Program-made: the position numbers and the translations under genes | Notes under the pieces: generated by a model | Seen by the model: the letters and a program-made list of their open reading frames with translations, nothing else | Told to the model about the DNA's origin: nothing | Database searches by the model: none | Source of the DNA: JAAFHB01 sp942493325 | Lineage (GTDB): Bacteria > Bacteroidota > Bacteroidia > Bacteroidales > Prolixibacteraceae | Assembly (NCBI GenBank): GCA_942493325.1 | Contig: OW818689.1 | Span: 2,170,001 to 2,234,000, forward strand | Reading direction: 5' to 3' | Length of the DNA stretch: 64,000 bases | Part shown: positions 26,801 through 34,768 of the stretch, one piece after another | Layout of the letters: each line of letters starts with the position of its first letter | Position numbering within the stretch: the first letter of the stretch is position 1

Positions 26801-27615
26801 CCAACGAAGAGGTTGACCGGTATAAGGAATTAAAGGATATGGAGGAAAACGGGTTTGCACACCTCACTGATGATTTTTTGAAATACCGGGAACTGGTGAT
26901 TGAGAAATTTGCCGAAAATAATAACCTGGTACAGAAAATGGTGTCTGAAGCGTGCCATGATGTTTCGGTGAGGCTACAGAAAAACCTTACAACAATACTC
27001 ACCACCTTCTATATCCTGAAAGATAAGTTTGTGTTCCCATTCACTTTTGAAACTGTTTTACAATTCGGTATCAAGGTTATTACCGAGCAACAGAAATTTA
27101 TTGAGAGCAGCGATGACCTGAGAAACTTCTGGAGCATCTTCTCTACACTTATTGAGCAGAACCGGATAAAGGAGGGACGCAATTACATTCTGCATGACGT
27201 TTGTGAAATCCGTTACGTTGGCGATGAAAAAAAAGTTCAGTATCATCGGGGAATGATGTGTATGTTTCTTCGGTGGGACGGTTTATATCCGATGTATGCC
27301 GAATACTCGCGCCGGAGCAATATGGTGGCGCTTGGTGAAAAAACCATTCAATTCTACCTCGAAAAAACGAAGTACTACCAGGGAAAGATTAAGAGTAAAA
27401 AGTTCCGGGATAAGGAAACAGGACAAATCTGGGTTAACCAGGCGTATTGCTTTGATTATGACAAGATGAATGTCAACCTCATCAAGAGCCATGACATTGA
27501 GTTTAATAATTCAGATATGACGCCTAATCCGACCAACCCTGATGTTGAAGAGATGAAGGCAAATAATGATGAAGCCAGTGACCTTGCAAGGGCTAAAGAA
27601 AATCTTCCATTTTAA
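23893..27615 (+). CDS. primase-helicase replication protein (CHC2 + TOPRIM + P-loop ATPase)
   Basis: This 1240-residue protein joins two enzymes. The N-terminal part is a DnaG-type primase with a CHC2 zinc finger (Cys37-x2-His40, Cys58-x2-Cys61) and a TOPRIM domain (Glu227 in VEGQTD, Asp271-x-Asp273). The C-terminal part is a P-loop ATPase/helicase with Walker A GPKGTGKT (Lys854) and Walker B DE (897-898). A long middle region (about 400-780) is not recognised. The ATG at 23893 is used instead of a GTG two codons earlier. It would start and drive replication of the element, as Pri-Rep fusions do in phage satellites and P4. It is the last gene of the early operon. Confidence 0.88.
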   Translation: MIPNEIVQRIKDAAQIENIIGDYIGLKRFGVNYKANCPFHDENTSSFVVSPAKGIYKCFGCGKSGDAVHFVQEFENISFPQAAKIVAKRYNIDVPEKELSPEELSAFKRRENAILSLSRQNTSFHTALLNQDAALSYLTGRGITQATIEKWNLGWASHGFFTGRITFPIQNASGEVCGFTGRTMEKDLQPKYKNSAEDDYFKKSELLFGLYPAKNQITRMNRCYIVEGQTDVLQMDQLGYGNTVAPSGTALTGKQIRLIKRFTKNIVLLLDADAPGIKAAIKNISPLLTEQVNLRIIVLPEGEDPDSFIRKSEPEKATQYINNSEINFIEFKAQQFKKEIETDPTKKGELITEITNDISIVHDKNVRQVYIQRCSAIFGIKENELIKDIRQLREKMKLKTDDGVFFAFDEATPDIKEKKQVNILSNFDEVIDHHLNDNRNYIGMNGAALQKKEILKLKKLTKTVIFDELVTTIFDKQSRDESSTVKNLKRLISFGIDVRMKEDTEVEIDEETGEISDDTYINFTDWYLSSITKELSPADDLFTSSAIEHIAELLSFLPESSRMIKINNAQAAFKKKGVKLNVGDFKKILGTFLKKNAKAFEPDNDPVEITGDNPMNLNKEQFNDLNRYQHYFEKNSIHHISKTGQIAKVSNFVIVPIIHSNTSTGHFKLFEMTNEFGFKVNLSLDTKDLNDVRRFKCAIEEKGNFVFKGTQVELDNIKERLYTNTTYSNEIEQLGWQSEGFWAWADGLTTLDGKFTKTDSNGLITFAEKNYLIKPFSNLYASDKTAYLNEKKFLHKTCEATFADWSSRYVNVFGDNAMLGICTLVTCFYSDAIFKMVHGELPLINFFGPKGTGKTQQADSLLAFFGEKQPINNLSKVTIYGLSQTLKSFHNAFCLIDEYKNSIDMKFIEFLKSIYNRQGKIQGNFAQQGTKTEHIPINQMAIVCGQDLPTLDVALLERCICLTAYKNDYTNEEVDRYKELKDMEENGFAHLTDDFLKYRELVIEKFAENNNLVQKMVSEACHDVSVRLQKNLTTILTTFYILKDKFVFPFTFETVLQFGIKVITEQQKFIESSDDLRNFWSIFSTLIEQNRIKEGRNYILHDVCEIRYVGDEKKVQYHRGMMCMFLRWDGLYPMYAEYSRRSNMVALGEKTIQFYLEKTKYYQGKIKSKKFRDKETGQIWVNQAYCFDYDKMNVNLIKSHDIEFNNSDMTPNPTNPDVEEMKANNDEASDLARAKENLPF

Positions 27616-27651
27616 AAATAAAATTAAAATCACTTGTACGAGGACTTTGCC

Positions 27652-27756
27652 CACAACCCTTTCTACTCTCACTACTTCATTATATATCAATAAATTATAT
27701 CATTATTTCTATATAATAAGGGTAGTCGAAAGTAGTACGCAGTAGGTATGGTTGTG
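27652..27756. repeat. imperfect 26-bp inverted repeat after the primase-helicase
   Basis: The arm at 27652-27677 (cacaacc...ctact...actactt) pairs imperfectly with 27730-27756 (aagtagt...agtag...ggttgtg), leaving an AT-rich loop of about 50 bases. It starts 36 bases after the replication gene. It could be a terminator-like structure, a replication origin or an attachment-related site; the AT-rich loop suits an origin, but iterons were not seen. Confidence 0.45.
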
Positions 27757-28049
27757 AAAGGAGCAGACGTTGCGAAAAATGCACCGCCCTTTGTGGAGAG
27801 AAAAAAAATAAAATTGAGAATTTCTGAAATTGGGTGATCGTGGCTCGTAGGATTCAAGTGACCCCAATAAAATAATGAGTTAATGGCAAAAGGAAAACCG
27901 GCCTTATAGAAGCAATATTTATAAAGGTGCGGGTATAAAGACAATTCTTAATACAACTTACCTGGTGTGAGGGCTGAAGGAAGTATGAACACAATAAGTT
28001 GGTGCCAGCTGGTGCCAGATTCCTGATTGCTGAATTCTATCCTGTCTCC
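27757..28049. other. gene-free right part of the element
   Basis: No convincing gene was found. Open frames here are short and of biased composition, and no clear hairpin terminator is visible. The sequence is AT-rich, consistent with a decayed element end. Confidence 0.45.
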
Positions 28050-28226
28050 TATCATAAAAAGCGAAATTTGAAATCAACCAGTTGCTTCGCAATGATTTCC
28101 GGTGATCGAAGTCCCAGTCGAACCATAAGTAAAACCATAGCCTAGTTTCGTATCCCGTATATGGAAGTTTTGAAAGTCCGTACAGTTTCCAGCAATTCTT
28201 CCACCTGATTCGATGTGAAATGACAA
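28050..28226 (-). pseudogene. remnant of a second tyrosine recombinase
   Basis: Read on the minus strand in one frame, this stretch gives HFTSNQVEELLETV, then after an in-frame stop AMVLLMVRLGLRSPEIIAKQL. That matches the junction of the core-binding and catalytic domains of XerC/D-like integrases, where the Arg in RLGLR is the first catalytic residue. Two further stops follow (KFRFL then stop-stop), and the H-x-x-R and Tyr boxes are gone. It is unrelated in frame to the 112-residue minus-strand open frame that overlaps it. It suggests an older integration event at the same spot. Confidence 0.55.
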
Positions 28227-28502
28227 AAGGCGGTTGATTATATCCTGATGCATCAATTAGACGAGCTTCCATGACAATTAAGGAATATTCATTCAAAGAG
28301 GTTCGAAAAGGCCTTTTTTATGTTTTGAATATCACCAATTATACAATTGGGTATATCTGTGATATAAAATATACACTAAGTATAATGAATTGAAATATAT
28401 TGCTGCAAATTATTTCATTCATGTAAACATTTATTTTACGTTGTTGTCATAACTGTAAATAATCTTACGATAGGATTATTCGTTCAAATAAAACAGATTA
28501 AC
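28227..28502. other. AT-rich spacer upstream of the DUF4402 gene
   Basis: No gene is supported. A 12-bp self-complementary block, aaaaggcctttt (28306-28317), has no loop and is not a good terminator. A 41-codon plus-strand frame from 28271 is probably chance. Confidence 0.4.
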
Positions 28503-28976
28503 ATGAAAACGATATACACATTAATTTTCACAATTCTGCTTAACCTTATATTGGCAGAGTCGAAAGTATGCAAAAGCCAAATTACTGCCATCGGACACAT
28601 GACGGCAGAGGTTATTGAATCAATTAGTGCAGCTTCAAATGCCATTACAAGTTTTGAAATTGAGGCATTAACAGATCGTGATACCCTGATACTAAATCAG
28701 ATCTACAAAACATCAGAAACAATAAACCTTGGAGAAATTACGCTAAACTCCGGAAGAGCAGTCATCTGCAGTGTTGTTGTTGAACCAGTAAATCTTTCTG
28801 ATTTATCAGGAAATGGTTTTACTCTATTGGCTAATGTCAAAAACAATTCATTGGCGCTGGCTGCTCAGCCGAATGGTTCACAAACAATTCAATTTGAAGG
28901 AGTAACTAATATGGAAAGTGCGCAGGTATCCGGTCTTTACCAGGGTTCCTACAAGGTAGTTTTTGCATACAATTAA
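28503..28976 (+). CDS. secreted DUF4402-like protein
   Basis: The 157-residue protein has an N-terminal signal sequence (MKTIYTLIFTILLNLILAES) and a beta-sandwich body with NLGEITLNSGRAVICSVV and VSGLYQGSYKVVFAYN at the C-terminus. These are hallmarks of DUF4402 proteins, which are exported and of unknown, possibly adhesive or pilus-like, function in Bacteroidota. It stands alone, 83 bases upstream of the first sensor-kinase gene; no functional link to the kinases is evident. Confidence 0.65.
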   Translation: MKTIYTLIFTILLNLILAESKVCKSQITAIGHMTAEVIESISAASNAITSFEIEALTDRDTLILNQIYKTSETINLGEITLNSGRAVICSVVVEPVNLSDLSGNGFTLLANVKNNSLALAAQPNGSQTIQFEGVTNMESAQVSGLYQGSYKVVFAYN

Positions 28977-29059
28977 TACATAATAAATAGATATGTATAT
29001 ATTATAAATAGATTCATATTATGAGTATCATTGCAAATCTGTAATACTTAATATTAAAA

Positions 29060-32000
29060 ATGAAGATTACACCTTACAACATAACTTTGACTACTGATTT
29101 TATAACCAATTTCCAGTTCCGCGATATTTTCGATATTGACGAAGTTCAACATTTACAGGATTTGTTCTCCGATACGCATGGTGTAGCTTCTATTATTACC
29201 TACCCCGACGGAGTTCCCATTACAAATCCAAGCAATTTTTGCCGCTTGTGCAATAATATTGTACGTACATCCGAAAAAGGACGCGCAAACTGTTATCTTT
29301 CTGATGCATTGCTCGGCAGGCCAGATCCTCTTAGTCCGGTTATACAGCCTTGCCTGAGCTGTGGTTTGTTGGATGCCGGCACCAGTATAATTGTTGGTGG
29401 CAAGCATATCGCCAATTGGTTAATCGGACAAGTGCGTAACAATGATTTGGATGAACAACAGATCTTACAGTATGCCTATGAAATTGGGGCAAACAAAGAA
29501 GATTTCACAAAGGCTTTCAATGAGGTTCCGGTCATGTCATTAGAGCAGTTTAAAAAAGTGGCGAATATGCTTTTCGCTTTTGCAAACATACTTTCTGAAA
29601 AAGCATATAAAAATTTGCAACTAAAAATGCAAATTGCTGAGCGCGACAATGCTATTTCATTATTGCAAAATAGTGAAGAGAATATGCGATACATTGTCAG
29701 ACATGATCCTAATGCCATCGCCGTTTACGATTGCAATCTTCATTATGTTGCCGTGAGTGAGCGATATTTGCAGGATTATGCGGTCAGTGAAGAGGAAATA
29801 ATAGGGAAACATCACGATGAGGTATTTCCGGAGATGCCGCAAAAATGGAGGGATGTACATCAGCGATGTCTGGCAGGTGCAACAGAAAGCAATAAAGATG
29901 ATAGTTTTGAACGCCCTGACGGTTCAATAACCTATAATAGTTGGGAATGCAGACCGTGGCGCCAGGTCAATGGCGAAATCGGAGGCATCATTACCTATAC
30001 CGAAGTAACTACAGAACGCAAGAAAGCCGAGAACGCATTAATCGAGAGCGAAATAAAATATCGTGCATTTTTTGAAAACAGTATGGATGCTATATTATTA
30101 ACATCACCCGATGGGAAAACTATATCAGCGAATCAGGCGGCTTGCACTTTGTTTGGATATTCAGAGGAGGAACTGATTAAACTTGGAAGATTAGGTATCG
30201 AAGATGATTCGGATCTACGATTATCCGTATTGTTGGCAGAGCGCAATTTAAATGGAAAAGCACAAGGTGAAGTAACATTTATCCGCAAAGATGGATTACA
30301 TTTTCCTGCTGAGATTTCAACTTCTATTTTCAAAAATATCGAGGGTATTGAGCGTACCAGTATGATAATACGCGACATCACCGAACGTAAAAAGATTCAG
30401 AACGAGATTAAATTTCAGGCCGACCTGCTAAATAATGTAGGTCAGTCGGTTATTGCGATTGATTTGCAAGGCAATGTGATTTATTGGAACAATGCAGCAG
30501 AAAAAATCTATGGCTGGTCTGTGGTCGAAGCATTGGGACAAAATATTATCGGTTTAATTCCTGCAAATCAAACCCAAGAACAGGCAATTGAAGTGATGAA
30601 AAATTTAATCGAGAGGAAAACATGGTCCGGCGAATTCCTGGTAAAACGTAAAGACGGTAGTAATATTACAGCTTTTGTTACGGATGCGCCAATTTTTGAC
30701 CCTGACGGTAAATTGATAGGTGTAATTGGAATTTCAACAGACATCTCCGAACGCAAACATGCTGATGAAAAACTGCTAAAACTTTCCAGAGCAGTTGAAC
30801 AAACCGTAGATTCTATACTTATAACCGATCGTGATGGAGTTATAGAATATGTTAATCATGCATTTGAAGTTTTAACCGGGTATTCTTCCGGAGAAGCTTT
30901 GGGTAAAACACCTAGAATACTTAAATCAGGTACGAAAGATCGGGAATATTATGAAGTGTTGTGGAACACAATTTTATCCGGTAAAGTTTTCAGAGCAGAG
31001 GTTGTAAATAAAAAGAAAAACGGTGTTTTGTATGATGAGGCAAAAACAATTTCCCCCATATTCGATAAAAATAATAGAATCACTCATTTTGTGGCAACAG
31101 GCGTCGATATTACCGAGCGCAAACAAGCAGAAAAGGAATTGATCGCAGCTAAAAATAATGCGGAAGAAAGCGACCGGCTTAAATCAGCTTTCCTGGCCAA
31201 TATGAGTCATGAAATACGTACCCCTATGAACGGCATTCTGGGTTTTGCCGGGCTGCTCTTAGAACCAAAGCTTACAGGTGAGGAGCAACAGGAGTATATT
31301 TCCATTATTGAGCGAAGCGGCGCCCGTATGCTAAATATTATTAACGATATCGTCAGTATTTCAAAGGTAGAATCAGGCCAGATGGAAGTTTCTATTAAAG
31401 AGACAAATATAAACGAGCAAATCAAATACATTTACACCTTTTTTAAATCCGAGGCTGATCAAAAGGGGATACAGCTTCTCTTTAAAAATTCGCTTCCTTT
31501 TAAAGAGTCCATCATTAATACGGACCGCGAAAAAGTCTATGCTATCCTTACAAATTTGGTTAAAAATGCCCTGAAATTTACAAAGGCCGGTTCTGTCGAA
31601 TTTGGATACAATCCCAAAGGCAATGGTAATTCGGTGGAACTGGAATTCTATGTTAAAGACACAGGCATTGGTATTCATCCAATGCAAAAGGAATTTATTT
31701 TTGAAAGGTTTAGGCAGGGAAGTGAATCGCTCAACAGGAATTATGAAGGTGCCGGATTGGGATTGACTATTTCGAGGGCATATGTGGAGATGTTGGGTGG
31801 AAAAATATGGGTTGATACTGAAATTAACAAAGGCTCAACATTTTATTTTACCATTCCTCAAAATCTTAAAGCAAGAGAGGAAAAGATCATTCCGTATGAC
31901 AAATTAGATGATCCCGTAGAAAATCAGACGCATAATATCAAATTATTAATAGTCGAAGATGATGAAATAACCCAAAAATTCATTGCTGCTATCGTCAAAA

Positions 32001-32296
32001 TGTATACTACAGAAATTTTAACAGCAAAAACAGGTAGTGAAGCGGTTATTGTATGCCGCAATAACCCCGATATCGATTTGGTTTTGATGGATATTAAAAT
32101 GCCCGAAATGGACGGGTATGAAGTCACCATGCAAATCCGGAAATTTAACACAGAGGTGGTCATTATTGCACAAACAGCTTATGCACTAAGTGGTGACCGG
32201 GAAAAGGCATTAGTGGCGGGATGTAATGATTATATTGCAAAACCAATCAATAAAGATATACTAATGGCGTTAATGAAGAAATATTTCAAAAATTAG
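29060..32296 (+). CDS. hybrid histidine kinase: PocR + 4 PAS + HisKA/HATPase + receiver
   Basis: This 1078-residue cytoplasmic sensor has no membrane segment. The order is a PocR-type ligand domain (about residues 17-185, with CRLC, NC and CLSCG cysteines), four PAS domains (about 205-320, 330-445, 449-565, 571-690), HisKA with phospho-acceptor His717 in SHEIRTP, HATPase (about 820-935, VKDTGIG and GAGLGLT) and a receiver domain (about 961-1076) with Asp1011 in LVLMD. There is no DNA-binding output; signalling must pass to another protein. The neighbours downstream are three related kinases, and this gene is the intact counterpart of the split one at 34769-38674. Confidence 0.93.
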   Translation: MKITPYNITLTTDFITNFQFRDIFDIDEVQHLQDLFSDTHGVASIITYPDGVPITNPSNFCRLCNNIVRTSEKGRANCYLSDALLGRPDPLSPVIQPCLSCGLLDAGTSIIVGGKHIANWLIGQVRNNDLDEQQILQYAYEIGANKEDFTKAFNEVPVMSLEQFKKVANMLFAFANILSEKAYKNLQLKMQIAERDNAISLLQNSEENMRYIVRHDPNAIAVYDCNLHYVAVSERYLQDYAVSEEEIIGKHHDEVFPEMPQKWRDVHQRCLAGATESNKDDSFERPDGSITYNSWECRPWRQVNGEIGGIITYTEVTTERKKAENALIESEIKYRAFFENSMDAILLTSPDGKTISANQAACTLFGYSEEELIKLGRLGIEDDSDLRLSVLLAERNLNGKAQGEVTFIRKDGLHFPAEISTSIFKNIEGIERTSMIIRDITERKKIQNEIKFQADLLNNVGQSVIAIDLQGNVIYWNNAAEKIYGWSVVEALGQNIIGLIPANQTQEQAIEVMKNLIERKTWSGEFLVKRKDGSNITAFVTDAPIFDPDGKLIGVIGISTDISERKHADEKLLKLSRAVEQTVDSILITDRDGVIEYVNHAFEVLTGYSSGEALGKTPRILKSGTKDREYYEVLWNTILSGKVFRAEVVNKKKNGVLYDEAKTISPIFDKNNRITHFVATGVDITERKQAEKELIAAKNNAEESDRLKSAFLANMSHEIRTPMNGILGFAGLLLEPKLTGEEQQEYISIIERSGARMLNIINDIVSISKVESGQMEVSIKETNINEQIKYIYTFFKSEADQKGIQLLFKNSLPFKESIINTDREKVYAILTNLVKNALKFTKAGSVEFGYNPKGNGNSVELEFYVKDTGIGIHPMQKEFIFERFRQGSESLNRNYEGAGLGLTISRAYVEMLGGKIWVDTEINKGSTFYFTIPQNLKAREEKIIPYDKLDDPVENQTHNIKLLIVEDDEITQKFIAAIVKMYTTEILTAKTGSEAVIVCRNNPDIDLVLMDIKMPEMDGYEVTMQIRKFNTEVVIIAQTAYALSGDREKALVAGCNDYIAKPINKDILMALMKKYFKN

Positions 32297-32330
32297 GATA
32301 ATAAGCGCTAAACCAGACAGTAAAAATTCT

Positions 32331-32384
32331 CATGGCGTAGCTTCTATTATTACGCATTCTGACGGAACATCGATGATAAGGAGT
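32331..32384 (+). pseudogene. fragment of a PocR domain between kinase genes
   Basis: The frame reads HGVASIITHSDGTSMIRS followed by a stop. It matches the PocR segment HGVASIIT..DG that occurs at about 29178 in the first kinase gene and at about 34885 in the third. It is a left-over of a recombination or duplication event and stops eight bases before the next start codon. It is too short to be functional. Confidence 0.7.
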
Positions 32385-32391
32385 TGATACT

Positions 32392-34605
32392 ATGACTAAA
32401 CACATTTACAACAATTTGAAGAACCCAAATCTATTTTTGTTCTTTGCTTTTGTTTCCTCGGCTGTCGTGCTGATCTTAGTTGGCACGCATACCTACAATG
32501 TCATGGAAGATGTGCTCGAAAACTCAGCGCATTCACAAATAATCAGAGGTCGTGTTGAAAACATCCGTTTTTTCGACGAAGTGCTTACCAGTTCTGCTTT
32601 GCTTGCGGCAAGCTCCGGTAATGCCCAGTGGGAAAAACGATACCACCTCTTTGAACCAAAACTCGACAGTGCTATTAATGAGCTGTTACGAATGGACCCT
32701 CTCCATACTCCCCCCCAGACACTAAAAATGACTGACAGTGCGAATGTTCATCTCATGGCAATGGAACACCGCGTATTTGAATTGGTTCACCTCGAAAGAC
32801 GAAGCAAAGCCTACGAAATTATTACAGGCAGTGATTACGCCAGGCAGAAAGCGATCTATTCAGAAGGGCTTTCTACATTTATCAAACTGCATGAGCTGGA
32901 AACTGCTCAGCAACAAACACGGCTGCACGAGGCGGCAAAGCGCAGCAGATGGTCTTTCGGTCTGGTTATTCTATTCCTAGCAATCGTTTGGGGGCCTATT
33001 GAACGCTTCTTACGTAAAAACCGGGCACAAATGCTTAAACAAAATCAGGAACTGGAACTTCAGATAACGGAAAGAAAAAATAACGAGCTCAAGATTGATG
33101 AATTAAAAACCAACCTTGAGCTAATTCTCAATTCTGTTGGCGAAGGAATTTATGGATTAGACAATAATGGCAACACAACTTTTGTAAATAAAGTTTTTGA
33201 AGCTATCATCGGATGGAAATCTGAAGAGATTATTGGTAAACCAATGCATCCACTAATTCACCATACAAAAACTGATGGCACCCCCTATCCGCAAGATCAG
33301 TGTTCTACATGCCTGACAATAAAAGAAGGTGGAATATTCGAGGTTGAAAATGAATATTTTTTCAGAAAAGACAGTTCGGGCTTTTTTGTAGAATATGTAA
33401 GCGCCCCGATTTTGAAAGATGATAAAATTGTCGGCGCAGTAGTTGTCTTCAAGGATATAACACACCGGTTAAAAGCTGAAGAAAAAATAAATATGCTTGC
33501 TCATGCGGTTAAAAATTCTGCCGATTGTATCGCTATCACAGATAAGGATTACAAAATTATTTTTGTCAACGATTCCTTCTGTAAAGTTTATGGATTCAAA
33601 GAAGATGAAATTATTGGCCAACCGATTTCAATTATACATTCAGAGAATAATTTGCCTGAAGTAAGCGATGATCTGTTTTCTTCCATAGCGAACAAAAAAA
33701 TATGGACTGGTGAAGTTCTCAACAAAAGAAAAGATGGAAATGATTTTCCGGTTCTACTTTCACTTGCCCCATTATTAAATGATAAAGGTGGATTGATTGC
33801 TGTTGTTGGAGTTTTACGAGACATCACGGAGCGCAAGCATACGGAAGCAGAAATAAAAAAAACAAATGAAGAGTTAACAAAGCTAAACGCAGAGAAAGAC
33901 AAATTTTTCTCTATCATTGCGCACGACCTTCGCAGCCCATTCAATGGTTTTTTGGGACTTACACAAATAATGGCGGAGGAATTGTCCAGCTTATCAATGG
34001 AGGAGTTACAAGATATTGCCGGGAGTCTGCAAAACTCAGCTATTAACCTTTTCCGTTTACTCGAAAACCTGCTCGAATGGGCAAAAATGCAGCAAGGACT
34101 AATTCCTTTCGATCCGAAGGTAGTGAAATTACTTTCAATTTTAGATGAAAGTATCGCGATGGCGCTTGAATCTGCCAAAAGCAAGGGAATTGAAATAGCT
34201 AATGACATTCCTAATGGTTTAGAGGTTTTTGCTGACAGTAATATACTTCAGACTGTTATCCGGAACCTCATTTCGAACGCCGTTAAGTTTACACGCAACG
34301 GAGGAACAGTAAGTGTTTCGGCTAAAGCCACCAGTGACAAAGGCGTTGAAATTTCCATTAAGGACACGGGAATTGGTATGAGTCCTAAAATGGTTGATAA
34401 TTTATTCCGGCTCGATGTGCAAACAAATAGAAAAGGTACTGAAGGCGAACCCAGCTCAGGACTTGGATTATTACTATGCAAAGAATTTATAGAAAAACAT
34501 GGCGGTAAAATTTGGGTAGAAAGCGAAGAAGGGAAAGGATCAGTATTTTATTTCTTCATCCCTTACAACGGTGAACCGGAAGAAAAAAATGTCATTAAAT
34601 TTTAA
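32392..34605 (+). CDS. membrane-bound PAS sensor histidine kinase
   Basis: This 737-residue kinase has membrane helices at about residues 15-38 and 187-207 enclosing an extracytoplasmic helical sensor domain of about 150 residues. Two PAS domains follow (about 237-360 and 366-490). Next come HisKA with His511 in IAHDLRSPFNG and HATPase (about 610-725, VKDTGIG-type IKDTGIGM and GLGLLLCKEF). No receiver or output domain is attached. The kinase core is nearly the same as that of the gene at 38679-40001, which shows a recent duplication. It follows the hybrid kinase with a 95-base gap containing a PocR fragment. Confidence 0.92.
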   Translation: MTKHIYNNLKNPNLFLFFAFVSSAVVLILVGTHTYNVMEDVLENSAHSQIIRGRVENIRFFDEVLTSSALLAASSGNAQWEKRYHLFEPKLDSAINELLRMDPLHTPPQTLKMTDSANVHLMAMEHRVFELVHLERRSKAYEIITGSDYARQKAIYSEGLSTFIKLHELETAQQQTRLHEAAKRSRWSFGLVILFLAIVWGPIERFLRKNRAQMLKQNQELELQITERKNNELKIDELKTNLELILNSVGEGIYGLDNNGNTTFVNKVFEAIIGWKSEEIIGKPMHPLIHHTKTDGTPYPQDQCSTCLTIKEGGIFEVENEYFFRKDSSGFFVEYVSAPILKDDKIVGAVVVFKDITHRLKAEEKINMLAHAVKNSADCIAITDKDYKIIFVNDSFCKVYGFKEDEIIGQPISIIHSENNLPEVSDDLFSSIANKKIWTGEVLNKRKDGNDFPVLLSLAPLLNDKGGLIAVVGVLRDITERKHTEAEIKKTNEELTKLNAEKDKFFSIIAHDLRSPFNGFLGLTQIMAEELSSLSMEELQDIAGSLQNSAINLFRLLENLLEWAKMQQGLIPFDPKVVKLLSILDESIAMALESAKSKGIEIANDIPNGLEVFADSNILQTVIRNLISNAVKFTRNGGTVSVSAKATSDKGVEISIKDTGIGMSPKMVDNLFRLDVQTNRKGTEGEPSSGLGLLLCKEFIEKHGGKIWVESEEGKGSVFYFFIPYNGEPEEKNVIKF

Positions 34606-34768
34606 TAATCACTTCCGTTCGGAAATATTACTAATCTTCAAATTCGATCTGCAAAATATCTTCTCTACAACATGTCCGGAAAAATCAATTTCTTAGCTTA
34701 GTAGAATTTACTTAAATAAATCCATGATGTAAAAAAGTTATATTTGGAACCTGAGTTCATCAAAGTAA
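34606..34768. other. spacer between the two kinase units
   Basis: 163 bases with no gene or hairpin of note. It marks the junction between the two copies of the duplicated kinase pair. Confidence 0.4.

Larger units (their letters stand above)
18087..28230. mobile_element. integrated satellite-like mobile element
   Basis: A tyrosine integrase, a convergent S24-type repressor, a divergent operator region, about a dozen short, tightly packed plus-strand genes and a large primase-helicase form one block. Stop/start overlaps of four bases are frequent (21805, 22455, 23315, 23536). No capsid, portal, terminase, tail, lysis, relaxase or type IV secretion gene was recognised. This is the gene content expected of a phage satellite or a trimmed prophage. 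The boundaries given are approximate. A 7-bp inverted repeat with 8-bp spacer (tgttaca 18087-18093, tgtaaca 18102-18108) resembles an integrase core site, but no direct-repeat partner was found on the right. Confidence 0.55.

Noticed and set aside
27687..27944. 85-residue minus-strand open frame after the primase-helicase
   Set aside because: Biased composition (many Tyr/Phe), crosses the inverted repeat, and no motif; probably non-coding.
18054..28287. 11-base match (tattccttaat) between the two ends of the element as an attachment repeat
   Set aside because: The copies are inverted, not direct, and AT-rich; chance is likely.
27958..28296. 112-residue minus-strand open frame
   Set aside because: It overlaps the integrase remnant in a different frame; its Trp-rich string has no recognisable family, and the neighbouring frame explains the sequence better.
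18310..28305. aaagaggttcg direct match between the integrase gene and the right end
   Set aside because: The left copy lies inside integrase coding sequence, so it cannot be the left attachment site.
28295..28320. ggttcga motif next to aaaaggcctttt as a possible tRNA end or terminator
   Set aside because: No acceptor, D or anticodon arm can be folded around it, and the palindrome has no loop.
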